A DNA stretch of 8,760 nucleotides, taken from positions 1 to 8,760 of the forward strand of contig JAFAGE010000008.1 of the NCBI GenBank assembly GCA_023423015.1, read 5' to 3'. The notes under the pieces were generated by a model that had not been told where the DNA came from, searched no databases, and saw only the letters and a program-made list of their open reading frames with translations. Position 1 is the stretch's first letter; every line of letters starts with the position of its first letter. Origin of the DNA: Bacteroidota bacterium (GTDB lineage Bacteria; Bacteroidota; Bacteroidia; Chitinophagales; Chitinophagaceae). Position numbers and translations under genes: made by a program. This document shows, one piece after another, positions 1 to 7,300 of this stretch.

Positions 1-301
1 TGAATGCCATCCCCAAAGCACCAAGAACACAAATCAACATGCCGTATATGAAACCATTTTTGAAACCGATCTTATTAATAATATCAACGCCGCTAACCGA
101 CGACAACACGTATAAGATTAGGGACCCGAAAAAGTAAGCGCCGTAGAAAGCCGCGTCAACAAGCTGTGACTGAAACTGGTCGAGGTTAAAATGCGTTTTA
201 CAAAATGGGATGAAAATACCGTTGGAGGCAGCAACAAATCCCCAGAAGAAGAATACGGTTATAAGTGTGCCGAATTGGGACCATTTTGTTTGCTGGCTCA
301 T
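1..301 (-). CDS. FHS-family sugar:H+ symporter (MFS), N-terminal part only
   Basis: Translating the reverse strand from the ATG at 301-299 gives about 100 residues without a stop, running off the left edge. The product starts MSQQTKWSQFGTLITV and continues FFFWGFVAASNGIFIP (residues 17-32) and DAAFYGAYFFGSL. These match helices 1-2 of the fucose/glucose/galactose:H+ symporter family (FucP, GluP). Three hydrophobic segments are visible, at roughly residues 12-35, 48-68 and 80-98. It should sit in the inner membrane and import a hexose or similar sugar by proton symport; the substrate cannot be read from this fragment. At the position of FucP Asp46 (LNDILIP in FucP) this protein has Gly28. The gene is divergent from the glycogen operon and shares its 160-bp upstream region, so co-regulation is plausible. 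Family assignment is firm and the substrate is unknown. Confidence 0.88.
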   Translation of the reverse strand, partial: MSQQTKWSQFGTLITVFFFWGFVAASNGIFIPFCKTHFNLDQFQSQLVDAAFYGAYFFGSLILYVLSSVSGVDIINKIGFKNGFIYGMLICVLGALGMAF

Positions 302-375
302 AAGCGTTCGTTGGTTTTGATTTTACTGCTGAAAGTACAAACTATTTTCACACTAAAAATTTTTTAATTATGGTG

Positions 376-406
376 TTGAAATGTTTATAAAACCTTCATA
401 AATTGA
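376..406 (+). promoter_or_regulatory. Candidate Bacteroidetes-type promoter for the glg operon
   Basis: TTG at 376-378 is followed after 20 bp by TAAATTGA at 399-406. This resembles the Bacteroidetes sigma-ABfr pattern (TTG near -33, TAnnTTTG near -7), but the -7 element is imperfect. Transcription would begin around 411-414, upstream of the palindrome at 430-441 and about 50 bp before glgA. An A/T-rich block at 354-370 lies just upstream. This is pattern matching only. Confidence 0.3.
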
Positions 407-429
407 ATAGTATAAAGGGTTTAGATTAT

Positions 430-441
430 CTAACCGGTTAG
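430..441. promoter_or_regulatory. Perfect 12-bp palindrome, candidate LacI-family operator
   Basis: CTAACCGGTTAG is a perfect inverted repeat centred between 435 and 436, with the central CG typical of LacI-family operators. It lies in the only divergent intergenic region of the window, between the FHS permease and glgA. It is just downstream of the candidate glg promoter, where a bound repressor would block transcription. The regulator is not encoded in the window. A LacI-type sugar sensor is an inference from the shape of the site and the sugar-related genes on both sides. Confidence 0.42.
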
Positions 442-461
442 CTTAAGCGAATACAGTTTTA

Positions 462-1880
462 ATGGAGATCTTACACGTCAGCGCAGAATGTTATCCGGTT
501 GCCAAAGCCGGCGGATTGGGAGATGTTGCCGGAGCACTACCACTATATCTTAATCGGGCAGGCCATGTTGCAAAACTGGTGATGCCGATGTACCGTACAA
601 AATACCTCTACAACCACGAATGGGATGTGGTGCATAAAGGCTATACCAATCTCGGCAACCGCTGGTTCGAATTCACAGTTATCAAAGAAAGAAACAACGA
701 ACTCGGATTTGATTTATACCTGCTCGACATCAACGGTCTGCTCGACCGGGAAAAGATATACGGGTACGACGACGATACCGAACGCTTCACCGCTTTCCAG
801 CTCGCGGTGCTGGATTGGGTAACAGCGTGGCAACATCATCCCGACATCATTCATGTTCACGATCATCACACGGCACTGATTCCTTTCATGGCCGCAAACT
901 GCTATAAATATTATCCCCTGCAGCATATCCCCACCGTGCTCACCATACACAACGCCGAGTACCAGGGATGGATGGGATGGGATAAAAGTCTTTACGTGCC
1001 ACCATGGGACATGTGGAACTGGGGAAAGCTCGATTGGAACAATACGATCAACCCGCTGGCCAGTGGCATCAAATGTGCATCGATCGTAACAACCGTAAGT
1101 CCCAATTACCTGGAAGAACTACGGCACATGAGTAATGGCCTTGAGCCGCTCTTTGAATTCGAACGCGGAAAATGCGTAGGTATACTGAACGGAATCGACA
1201 GCAAGGTGTGGGATCCCCAAACGGATTCCTACATCAACCATCATTATGGGGTCAATGATAATGAAGCCGGCAAAGCAATGAACAAGATGGAGCTGTGCGA
1301 AAGATTCAACCTCGACTTTCAGAAACCGTTGATAAGTTTCATCGGAAGATTAGTAGGAGAGAAGGGGGCAGATATATTGCCTTCTGTTATTGCCGACTCG
1401 TTCTGGCATGTCGGAAGAAGCATGAATTTCCTCATTCTGGGAAGTGGCAATCATCACACCGAAAGGGAACTCGAACGAATGTTAACGCAGGCTGCCGGCG
1501 ACTACGCGGTGTTCATCGGATACAATGAAACATTAAGTCACCAGATGTACGCAGGTTCCGATTTCCTGCTCATGCCATCCAGGGTAGAACCCTGCGGTTT
1601 GAACCAGATGTATGCAATGCGATACGGAACGGTGCCCATGGTTCGCAGAACAGGGGGCCTGCGCGATACAGTGATAGATTTTGAAGATACCGGAGGCTAT
1701 GGAATATGCTACAATCACACAGCTACCGGCGACGTAACGCACGCAGTGTGGCGGGCAGTAGAGTTGTATCGCGAAAAGAAGAAAATGCAGGCAATACGCC
1801 GCACGATGATGGAGCTCGATTTTGACTGGAACACCAGCACGCAGAAATATATAAGCGTGTATGAACAATTAATAAAATAA
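462..1880 (+). CDS. glgA: Glycogen synthase (ADP-glucose-dependent, GT5 family)
   Basis: Cytoplasmic enzyme that transfers glucose from ADP-glucose to the non-reducing end of alpha-1,4-glucan. The 472 residues match the usual GlgA length. The N-terminal Rossmann domain begins MEILHVSAECYPVAKAGGLGDV, carrying the KAGGLGDV nucleotide-sugar/acceptor motif at residues 15-22. GILNGID is at 240-246. The C-terminal GT-B domain has FIGRLVGEKG at 293-302 (the Arg and Lys correspond to the ADP-binding pair of GlgA), SRVEPCGLNQ at 373-382 with Glu376 matching the conserved Glu377 of the E. coli enzyme, and RRTGGLRDTV at 395-404. No key residue is missing. It is the first gene of the operon, with glgC 17 bp downstream. 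The ATG at 462 has no Shine-Dalgarno sequence, as is normal in Bacteroidetes, but the family N-terminus begins exactly there. Control is probably through the 302-461 region. Confidence 0.96.
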   Translation: MEILHVSAECYPVAKAGGLGDVAGALPLYLNRAGHVAKLVMPMYRTKYLYNHEWDVVHKGYTNLGNRWFEFTVIKERNNELGFDLYLLDINGLLDREKIYGYDDDTERFTAFQLAVLDWVTAWQHHPDIIHVHDHHTALIPFMAANCYKYYPLQHIPTVLTIHNAEYQGWMGWDKSLYVPPWDMWNWGKLDWNNTINPLASGIKCASIVTTVSPNYLEELRHMSNGLEPLFEFERGKCVGILNGIDSKVWDPQTDSYINHHYGVNDNEAGKAMNKMELCERFNLDFQKPLISFIGRLVGEKGADILPSVIADSFWHVGRSMNFLILGSGNHHTERELERMLTQAAGDYAVFIGYNETLSHQMYAGSDFLLMPSRVEPCGLNQMYAMRYGTVPMVRRTGGLRDTVIDFEDTGGYGICYNHTATGDVTHAVWRAVELYREKKKMQAIRRTMMELDFDWNTSTQKYISVYEQLIK

Positions 1881-1897
1881 TCTAAATAACTTGTCTT

Positions 1898-3178
1898 ATG
1901 TCTAAATCTATTCTGGCTGTTATATTGGGAGGAGGTGCAGGAACAAGACTATATCCGCTGACGGCTAGCCGTTCAAAACCAGCTGTGCCGATCGCCGGAA
2001 AATACAGGCTTGTAGACATACCTATTTCCAATTGCCTTAACTCGGGAATAAGCAGGATGTTTGTACTGACACAGTACAATTCGGCATCACTCAACCGTCA
2101 TATTAAGAACACATATCACTTCAGCGCATTCAGTTCTGCGTTTGTTGACATACTTGCAGCCGAACAGACTCCCGACAACCCCACATGGTACCAGGGTACA
2201 GCCGATGCGGTGCGACAAGGTTTACGACATATCAAAACATTTCCGAGCGATTATGTACTGATCCTTTCCGGCGACCAGCTCTACCAGATGGATTTTATGG
2301 CGATGCTGAACAGCCATATTGAAAACGGCTCCGACATTTCAATCGCTACCATCCCGGTCATTGAACGCGAAGCACCCGACTTTGGAATTCTCAAAAAGAA
2401 CGAAGAGGGATTGATCACTGCGTTCATTGAAAAACCGAAAGGAGCAGAATTGCTGAACCAATGGAAAAGTGATACAGGAACCGAAATGCAGGCGGAAGGA
2501 AAACACTGGCTCGCATCTATGGGTATTTATATCTTCAACCGCGAACTGATGTTCGACCTTCTCGAAAATGAATTCAAGGAGGGAACAGATTTCGGAAAAG
2601 AAATCATTCCGCAATCATTGAACAAATATCGCGTGTCGAGCTTCCAGTACGAAGGTTACTGGACCGATATCGGAAATATATATTCATTCTACGAAGCCAA
2701 CCTCGGCTTAACGAAAGATATTCCGGATTTCAATTTGTTCGATAATACACGCAGCATTTACACGCGTGCCCGTATGCTTCCACCTGCAAAGATCAGCGGA
2801 ACCACGCTCGAGCACACGCTTATTGCCGAAGGTTGTATTCTGAATGCAGCACGAATCGAAAACAGCGTTATCGGAATCCGGTCCAGGATAGGATATGGCT
2901 CTACCATCGTGAGCAGCTACATTATGGGTAACGATTACTTCGAAACTATCGAAGAAATTGAAAATGCCCACCAGCATGGAATTCCCAATGTAGGTATCGG
3001 AAACCGGTGCACCATCAGCCATGCATTGGTTGATAAGAATTGCCGGATCGGCGACGATGTGCAGATCAATGGAGGACCTCACCTCGAAAATACCGACCAC
3101 TCTCTATACACCGTAAAAGAAGGGATTGTTGTGATCAAGAAGGGAGCCGTTATCCCGAATGGCTTTGTGATCGGCTGA
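1898..3178 (+). CDS. glgC: Glucose-1-phosphate adenylyltransferase (ADP-glucose pyrophosphorylase)
   Basis: Makes ADP-glucose and PPi from glucose-1-phosphate and ATP, the committed and normally allosterically controlled step of glycogen synthesis. At 426 residues it has family length. Visible motifs are GGGAGTRL (11-18) with SKPAVP (26-31) for the nucleotide, YQGTADAVRQ (98-107), GDQLYQMD (125-132) with the metal-site Asp126, FIEKPKG (176-182) with the sugar-phosphate Lys, MGIYIFN (208-214) and GYWTDIG (253-259). A left-handed beta-helix follows from about residue 290. The sequence resembles cyanobacterial/plant enzymes more than the E. coli type: AGKYRLVDIPISNC, NSASLNRHI and the C-terminal VVIKKGAVIPNG. 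Lys380 (in DKNCRIG) and Lys414 align with the two Lys that bind the activator 3-phosphoglycerate in those enzymes, so that mode of activation is inferred. The ATG at 1898 places the nucleotide loop at the expected position. Confidence 0.96.
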   Translation: MSKSILAVILGGGAGTRLYPLTASRSKPAVPIAGKYRLVDIPISNCLNSGISRMFVLTQYNSASLNRHIKNTYHFSAFSSAFVDILAAEQTPDNPTWYQGTADAVRQGLRHIKTFPSDYVLILSGDQLYQMDFMAMLNSHIENGSDISIATIPVIEREAPDFGILKKNEEGLITAFIEKPKGAELLNQWKSDTGTEMQAEGKHWLASMGIYIFNRELMFDLLENEFKEGTDFGKEIIPQSLNKYRVSSFQYEGYWTDIGNIYSFYEANLGLTKDIPDFNLFDNTRSIYTRARMLPPAKISGTTLEHTLIAEGCILNAARIENSVIGIRSRIGYGSTIVSSYIMGNDYFETIEEIENAHQHGIPNVGIGNRCTISHALVDKNCRIGDDVQINGGPHLENTDHSLYTVKEGIVVIKKGAVIPNGFVIG

Positions 3179-3188
3179 TAAATTATTT

Positions 3189-4607
3189 ATGGCCACCAAC
3201 ACCACTACTGCACCCGCTGCGGCTACCGGTTTGCGCCCCAAACCGAAATTGTCCGTCGCCCAGATCTTCACCATGAGTTTTGGATTCATGGGAATCCAGT
3301 TCGGATTTGCATTACAAAACGGGAATACGAGCCGTATACTGCGGTCGTTCGGGGCAGACGTGGAGCAACTGCCTATGTTCTGGATCGTGGCACCATTGGT
3401 GGGCATGATCGTTCAACCAATTATCGGCCACTACAGCGATAAAACCTGGAACAGACTCGGCAGAAGAAAACCTTATTTTCTCACCGGCGCGTTATTATCA
3501 TCCCTTGCATTAATTATTCTCCCGAACTCAGGTGGTCTTGCAGGAATTCTCCCCGCACTCTGGATCGGAGCAGGCATGGTAATGATCATGGATGCTTCGT
3601 TCAACATAGCGATGGAACCTTTTCGTGCATTGGTGGCCGACAACCTTCCCGATTCACAACGAACTACAGGCTTCAGCGTACAAACCTTCCTTATCGGCCT
3701 TGGTGCTGTGCTTGGTTCGGCATTACCGCAATTTCTTGCGGATAACGGATTCAACATGAGCGCGGGAGAAAATGATGTGGCCGACAACATCAAATATTCA
3801 TTCTATATCGGCGCCGCTGTTTTTATCGCAGCAATTCTGGTCACGGTTTTTTTCTCAAAAGAATATGCACCCAAAGAATACGAACAGTATCACGGCAAGC
3901 CCATTGAAAGTACACGTAAGTCGGGCCTCAGCCAGATTCTTTACGACTTTGGCAAGATGCCTAAAACCATGAAACAGCTTGGACTGGTTCAGTTTTTCAG
4001 CTGGTTTGCGCTGTTTAGTATGTGGGTGTTTACTACCGATGCAGTTGCCACTCACATATATGGATTGAAAGGAGATTATGCACACACTGTTGAATACAAC
4101 GACGCGGGAAACAGGGTAAGTACCGCCTTTGGCGTCTACAATTTTGTGGCGATGATCTATGCACTTTGCCTTCCTTTTGTGGCCCGTGCCATCGGCCGCA
4201 GGTTTACTCATGCGGTTTCTCTCTTAGCAGGAGGGTTCGGTCTCATCTCGATATATTTCGTGAAAGACATAAACATGCTCAACTTCGCCATGGTTGGTGT
4301 GGGACTTGCATGGGCATCTGTGCTGGCGATGCCTTATGTGATATTGTCGGCTGCTATCCCTCCGGGAAAACTGGGCATATACATGGGCATCTTCAACTTC
4401 TTTATAACCCTTCCTCAAATCGTAAATGGCTTTGTGGGAGGATGGATCGTTAAACATTTGTACAATGGTCAACCGATCTATGCCGTAGTGCTCGCAGGTA
4501 TCTTCATGATCTTTGCGGCCTTAAGTGTGTTGAATGTTTACGACCCCGCTAACCAACGAATAGAATTGCCTGAGACGTTAAATGAAGGATATGTTGGAAG
4601 AAACTAA
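3189..4607 (+). CDS. SLC45/GPH-like MFS sugar transporter (maltose- or sucrose-type)
   Basis: Inner-membrane sugar transporter of 472 residues with about 12 predicted helices, the first near residue 24 and the last near 432-455. The loop after helix 2 reads GHYSDKTWNRLGRRKP (80-95), like the GYYSD...RxGRRRP motif of plant sucrose transporters and SLC45 proteins. The preceding PLVGMIVQPIIG also fits that family. Proton-coupled import of a disaccharide or glucoside is the family role. Position between glgC and glgB suggests a maltose- or maltooligosaccharide-like substrate, but this is inference from context. The start is 10 bp after the glgC stop, and the 3' end overlaps glgB by 26 bp, so it is an integral operon member. 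The N-terminal ~20 residues are Thr/Ala/Pro-rich and not membrane-spanning. Sucrose or another glucoside remains possible. Confidence 0.86.
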   Translation: MATNTTTAPAAATGLRPKPKLSVAQIFTMSFGFMGIQFGFALQNGNTSRILRSFGADVEQLPMFWIVAPLVGMIVQPIIGHYSDKTWNRLGRRKPYFLTGALLSSLALIILPNSGGLAGILPALWIGAGMVMIMDASFNIAMEPFRALVADNLPDSQRTTGFSVQTFLIGLGAVLGSALPQFLADNGFNMSAGENDVADNIKYSFYIGAAVFIAAILVTVFFSKEYAPKEYEQYHGKPIESTRKSGLSQILYDFGKMPKTMKQLGLVQFFSWFALFSMWVFTTDAVATHIYGLKGDYAHTVEYNDAGNRVSTAFGVYNFVAMIYALCLPFVARAIGRRFTHAVSLLAGGFGLISIYFVKDINMLNFAMVGVGLAWASVLAMPYVILSAAIPPGKLGIYMGIFNFFITLPQIVNGFVGGWIVKHLYNGQPIYAVVLAGIFMIFAALSVLNVYDPANQRIELPETLNEGYVGRN

Positions 4608-6543
4608 GAAATACGAAGAGATACATTTTGTCGACTCTACAAAGCCGGTTTGGAACTATTCGTTATTCAACGAAGAAGTGATTCGCAATTTTCAGAATGG
4701 TACGCTGTACAATGCGTATGAATATTTTGGGTCGCGCGAAGTGGAAGTATTAGGTCAGAAAGGATACTATTTCGCTGTGTGGGCACCAAACGCTACGCGC
4801 ATTGCAGTGATCGGTGAGTTTAACCGGTGGGATCCAAATGTGCATGGCTTGTTTGTACGCCTCGACCGTTCGGGTATATGGGAGGGTTTTATTCCGGGAG
4901 TGAAAAAAGGTATGCAGTACAAATACCGTATCCAGGGTTTCAATGGAATGATTACGGAAAAGGGAGACCCTTACGGCAACTACTGGGAGATGCGTCCTGC
5001 AACCGCCACCATCACGTGGAATATGAAATACGACTGGAGCGATGACGAGTGGATGGCTAAACGCAGCAAACATAATAGCCTTGAATCGCCATGGAGCGTT
5101 TACGAAGTGCACCTGGCCAGCTGGATGCGCCCCGATAAAAACAACCAGGAATCTTACAATACCTACGAATTTTTCTCAGACCGCCTGGTCAGCTACGTGA
5201 AGGAAATGAACTACACCCACGTGGAACTGATGCCGGTAATGGAACATCCTTTCGATGGTAGCTGGGGCTACCAGGGTACAGGATACTTTGCGGCAACTTC
5301 ACGCTTCGGAAATCCGCAACAGTTTATGCACCTCGTAGAATCCTTCCACCGCGCAGGTATTGGTGTGATTCTCGACTGGGTTCCGTCTCACTTTCCCTAT
5401 GATGCGCATGGTTTGTTTATGTTCGATGGTACGCATACCTACGAATATGCCGACATGCGAAAGGGTTTTCATCCCGACTGGAACAGTTACATTTTCAACT
5501 ACCGCAGAGGCGAGGTGAAATCGTTCCTGATTTCAAATGCGCACTTCTGGTTCGAAAATTTTCACATCGATGGCATGCGTGTAGACGCCGTAAGCTCGAT
5601 GCTGAAGCTGAACTATTCGCGCGAAGAAGGGGAGTGGGAACCAAATGAATTTGGGGGCGATGGCAACCTCGAAGCCATTGCATTCATTAAAGACCTGAAT
5701 GAAACCATCTATCGCGATTTTCGGGATGTGCAGATGATTGCCGAAGAAGCTACAGACTGGCCAGGCATAAGCAAACCTACTTTCCTCGACGGATTGGGTT
5801 TCGGGATGAAGTGGATGATGGGTTGGATGCACGATACACTTGATTATTTCAAGGCTGATCCTTATATGCGACAGTTCCTGCAGGATAAATTTTCGTTCAG
5901 TATGATGTATTACTACGACGAAAATTTTATGCTGCCGCTGAGCCACGACGAAGTGGTGCATGGTAAAAGCCCGATGTTATACAAGATGCCTGGCGACGAA
6001 TGGCAGAAATTTGCCAACCTGCGGTTGCTCTACGCATACATGTTTACGCATCCCGGCGGCAAGCTGCTGTTCATGGGCAACGAATTTGGCGCTACCAGCG
6101 AGTGGAACTATAAATCGGAGTTGCAGTGGGACCTCCTGCAATTCGAGCCGCACGCAAAACTTAGAAATTATGTGCGCGACCTGAACAAACTACTTCGTGC
6201 CGAAGCTGCATTGTATGAAAAGCAGTTCTCACAGGATGGCTTTGAATGGTCCGATCTGAATCACCGCAGCGAATCCGTAATTGTGTACCGCAGAAAAGGA
6301 AAGGAAGTTGATGATGAATTGTTGGTAATCCTCAACATGACGCCTGTAGTACGTAAAGATTGGAAAGTTTATGCGGCCGGAAAAAAAGAGTGGAAAGAAA
6401 TATTTAACAGTGATTCAAAGGAATATTGGGGAACCGGCGACGTTTATAATCCATCAATTGAAATGACTCCCGTAGGTGAAGATGATGTTTGGTACCAGTT
6501 GAACATTCATCTGCCCGCGTTGGGTGCAGTAATTTTAAAGTAG
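4582..6543 (+). CDS. glgB: 1,4-alpha-glucan (glycogen) branching enzyme, GH13
   Basis: Cuts alpha-1,4-glucan chains and re-attaches them through alpha-1,6 bonds, producing branched glycogen in the cytoplasm. Of 653 residues, about 50-145 form the CBM48 domain (YYFAVWAPNATRIAVIGEFN). The GH13 barrel follows with YEVHLASW (Tyr174), EHPFDGSWGY (His222), ILDWVPSH (Asp265), DGMRVDAV (Arg333, nucleophile Asp335), MIAEEATDWPG (acid/base Glu388) and LSHDEVVHGK (His455, Asp456). An all-beta C-terminal domain ends the protein. All catalytic residues are present. It is about 75 residues shorter than E. coli GlgB (728) and lacks that enzyme's extra N-terminal domain. The chosen ATG at 4582 overlaps the transporter gene by 26 bp. 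A second in-frame ATG at 4591 is possible and would also overlap. The overlap implies translational coupling. Confidence 0.96.
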   Translation: MKDMLEETKKYEEIHFVDSTKPVWNYSLFNEEVIRNFQNGTLYNAYEYFGSREVEVLGQKGYYFAVWAPNATRIAVIGEFNRWDPNVHGLFVRLDRSGIWEGFIPGVKKGMQYKYRIQGFNGMITEKGDPYGNYWEMRPATATITWNMKYDWSDDEWMAKRSKHNSLESPWSVYEVHLASWMRPDKNNQESYNTYEFFSDRLVSYVKEMNYTHVELMPVMEHPFDGSWGYQGTGYFAATSRFGNPQQFMHLVESFHRAGIGVILDWVPSHFPYDAHGLFMFDGTHTYEYADMRKGFHPDWNSYIFNYRRGEVKSFLISNAHFWFENFHIDGMRVDAVSSMLKLNYSREEGEWEPNEFGGDGNLEAIAFIKDLNETIYRDFRDVQMIAEEATDWPGISKPTFLDGLGFGMKWMMGWMHDTLDYFKADPYMRQFLQDKFSFSMMYYYDENFMLPLSHDEVVHGKSPMLYKMPGDEWQKFANLRLLYAYMFTHPGGKLLFMGNEFGATSEWNYKSELQWDLLQFEPHAKLRNYVRDLNKLLRAEAALYEKQFSQDGFEWSDLNHRSESVIVYRRKGKEVDDELLVILNMTPVVRKDWKVYAAGKKEWKEIFNSDSKEYWGTGDVYNPSIEMTPVGEDDVWYQLNIHLPALGAVILK

Positions 6544-6547
6544 ATCC

Positions 6548-7258
6548 ATGAAATTCCTTTTTACGTGCCTGCTTTTAACAACAGCGGTTGTTAAAGGATT
6601 TAACCAATCTGAAACCTCGCTTCAACTCGCCCGCAAACATTACCAGGAAGAAGACTATGCCGCAGCCCTCAAAGCTCTTGAGAAAGCTGCACAGGAAGAA
6701 CCAGAAAATGCACAGGTGCCTTACCTGACGGCCAGGGCATATCTCGACCTCAGCAACTATCGTAAGGCAGCATCGTTCATGGAAAAGGCAATTGCCATGG
6801 ATTCATCGCGTGTAAACTGGATTTACGAATGTGGACTTATCTATTACGCTATTCCCGACGATAAAAAATCATTGCAATATCTTTTGCTTGCCGGTGAAAA
6901 GGGGCAGAAAAGAACAAACGACTACCTCGAGAATCTTGGCAACGTTTACCTGAATCTCAAAAACTACGACAAGGGAATTGAAATGCTCAGCGAGGTATTA
7001 AAGAAAAAACCTTCCGATCCTGAATTACTCTTCCAGATTGCCCAGGCGTACTATAAGAAAGGAAGTTACCAGGAAGCAATTGATCACTGGGATCGTATAC
7101 TGGAAGATGATAAAGAACATGCTGAAGCATTATATATGATTGGCCTTGCCTACCAGAAAAAAGGAGAAAAGCAAAAAGGTCAGCAACTCTGCGACCGTGC
7201 CATTGAAATGGACCCATCACTGCGTTCGAAAAGACAGCGAATGGGAGGGGATTTTTAG
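6548..7258 (+). CDS. Exported tetratricopeptide-repeat (TPR) protein, function unknown
   Basis: 236 residues starting 4 bp after the glgB stop, so almost certainly on the same transcript. The N-terminus MKFLFTCLLLTTAVVKG reads as a Sec signal peptide with cleavage near residue 17-20. There is no clear lipobox (the only early Cys is residue 7, inside the hydrophobic core). About six TPR units follow to near residue 225, for example DYAAALKALEKAAQEEPEN (36-54), NYRKAASFMEKAIAMD, NYDKGIEMLSEVLKKKPSD, SYQEAIDHWDRILEDD and a last unit ending CDRAIEMDPS. A short basic tail with SKRQRMGGDF closes the protein. TPR proteins are protein-binding scaffolds; no enzymatic domain is seen. A periplasmic location would separate it from the cytoplasmic glycogen enzymes, so its job is not obvious. 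It might relate to the sugar transporter or simply be co-transcribed. Confidence 0.85.
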   Translation: MKFLFTCLLLTTAVVKGFNQSETSLQLARKHYQEEDYAAALKALEKAAQEEPENAQVPYLTARAYLDLSNYRKAASFMEKAIAMDSSRVNWIYECGLIYYAIPDDKKSLQYLLLAGEKGQKRTNDYLENLGNVYLNLKNYDKGIEMLSEVLKKKPSDPELLFQIAQAYYKKGSYQEAIDHWDRILEDDKEHAEALYMIGLAYQKKGEKQKGQQLCDRAIEMDPSLRSKRQRMGGDF

Positions 7259-7279
7259 GGCGGTGACGCTCTCCGCTCT
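7257..7279. terminator. Weak hairpin between convergent genes
   Basis: AGGGCGG (7257-7263) can pair with CCGCTCT (7273-7279), a 7-bp stem with one G-T pair and a 9-base loop. It overlaps the stop codon of the TPR gene and lies in the 42-bp gap before the convergent DUF5777 gene. No proper T-tract follows on either strand, so intrinsic termination is doubtful. The location is right for a terminator and the structure is only marginal. Confidence 0.22.
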
Positions 7280-7300
7280 TTGCAGGAAATTGCGGTTTAT

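Noticed and set aside
390..422. Imperfect inverted repeat AAACC (390-394) and GGTTT (418-422).
   Set aside because: Arms are only 5 bp with a 23-bp spacer in A/T-rich sequence, so chance is a sufficient explanation.
302..461. A promoter for the leftward FHS permease (TAGTTTG-like element near 338-345 on the reverse strand).
   Set aside because: The element is one base short of TAnnTTTG and no TTG lies about 20 bp upstream of it, so I could not support a call.
5533..5961. Reverse-strand open frame of 142 codons inside glgB.
   Set aside because: It is antisense to conserved catalytic regions of glgB, has no recognisable motifs, and is explained by codon bias of the real gene.
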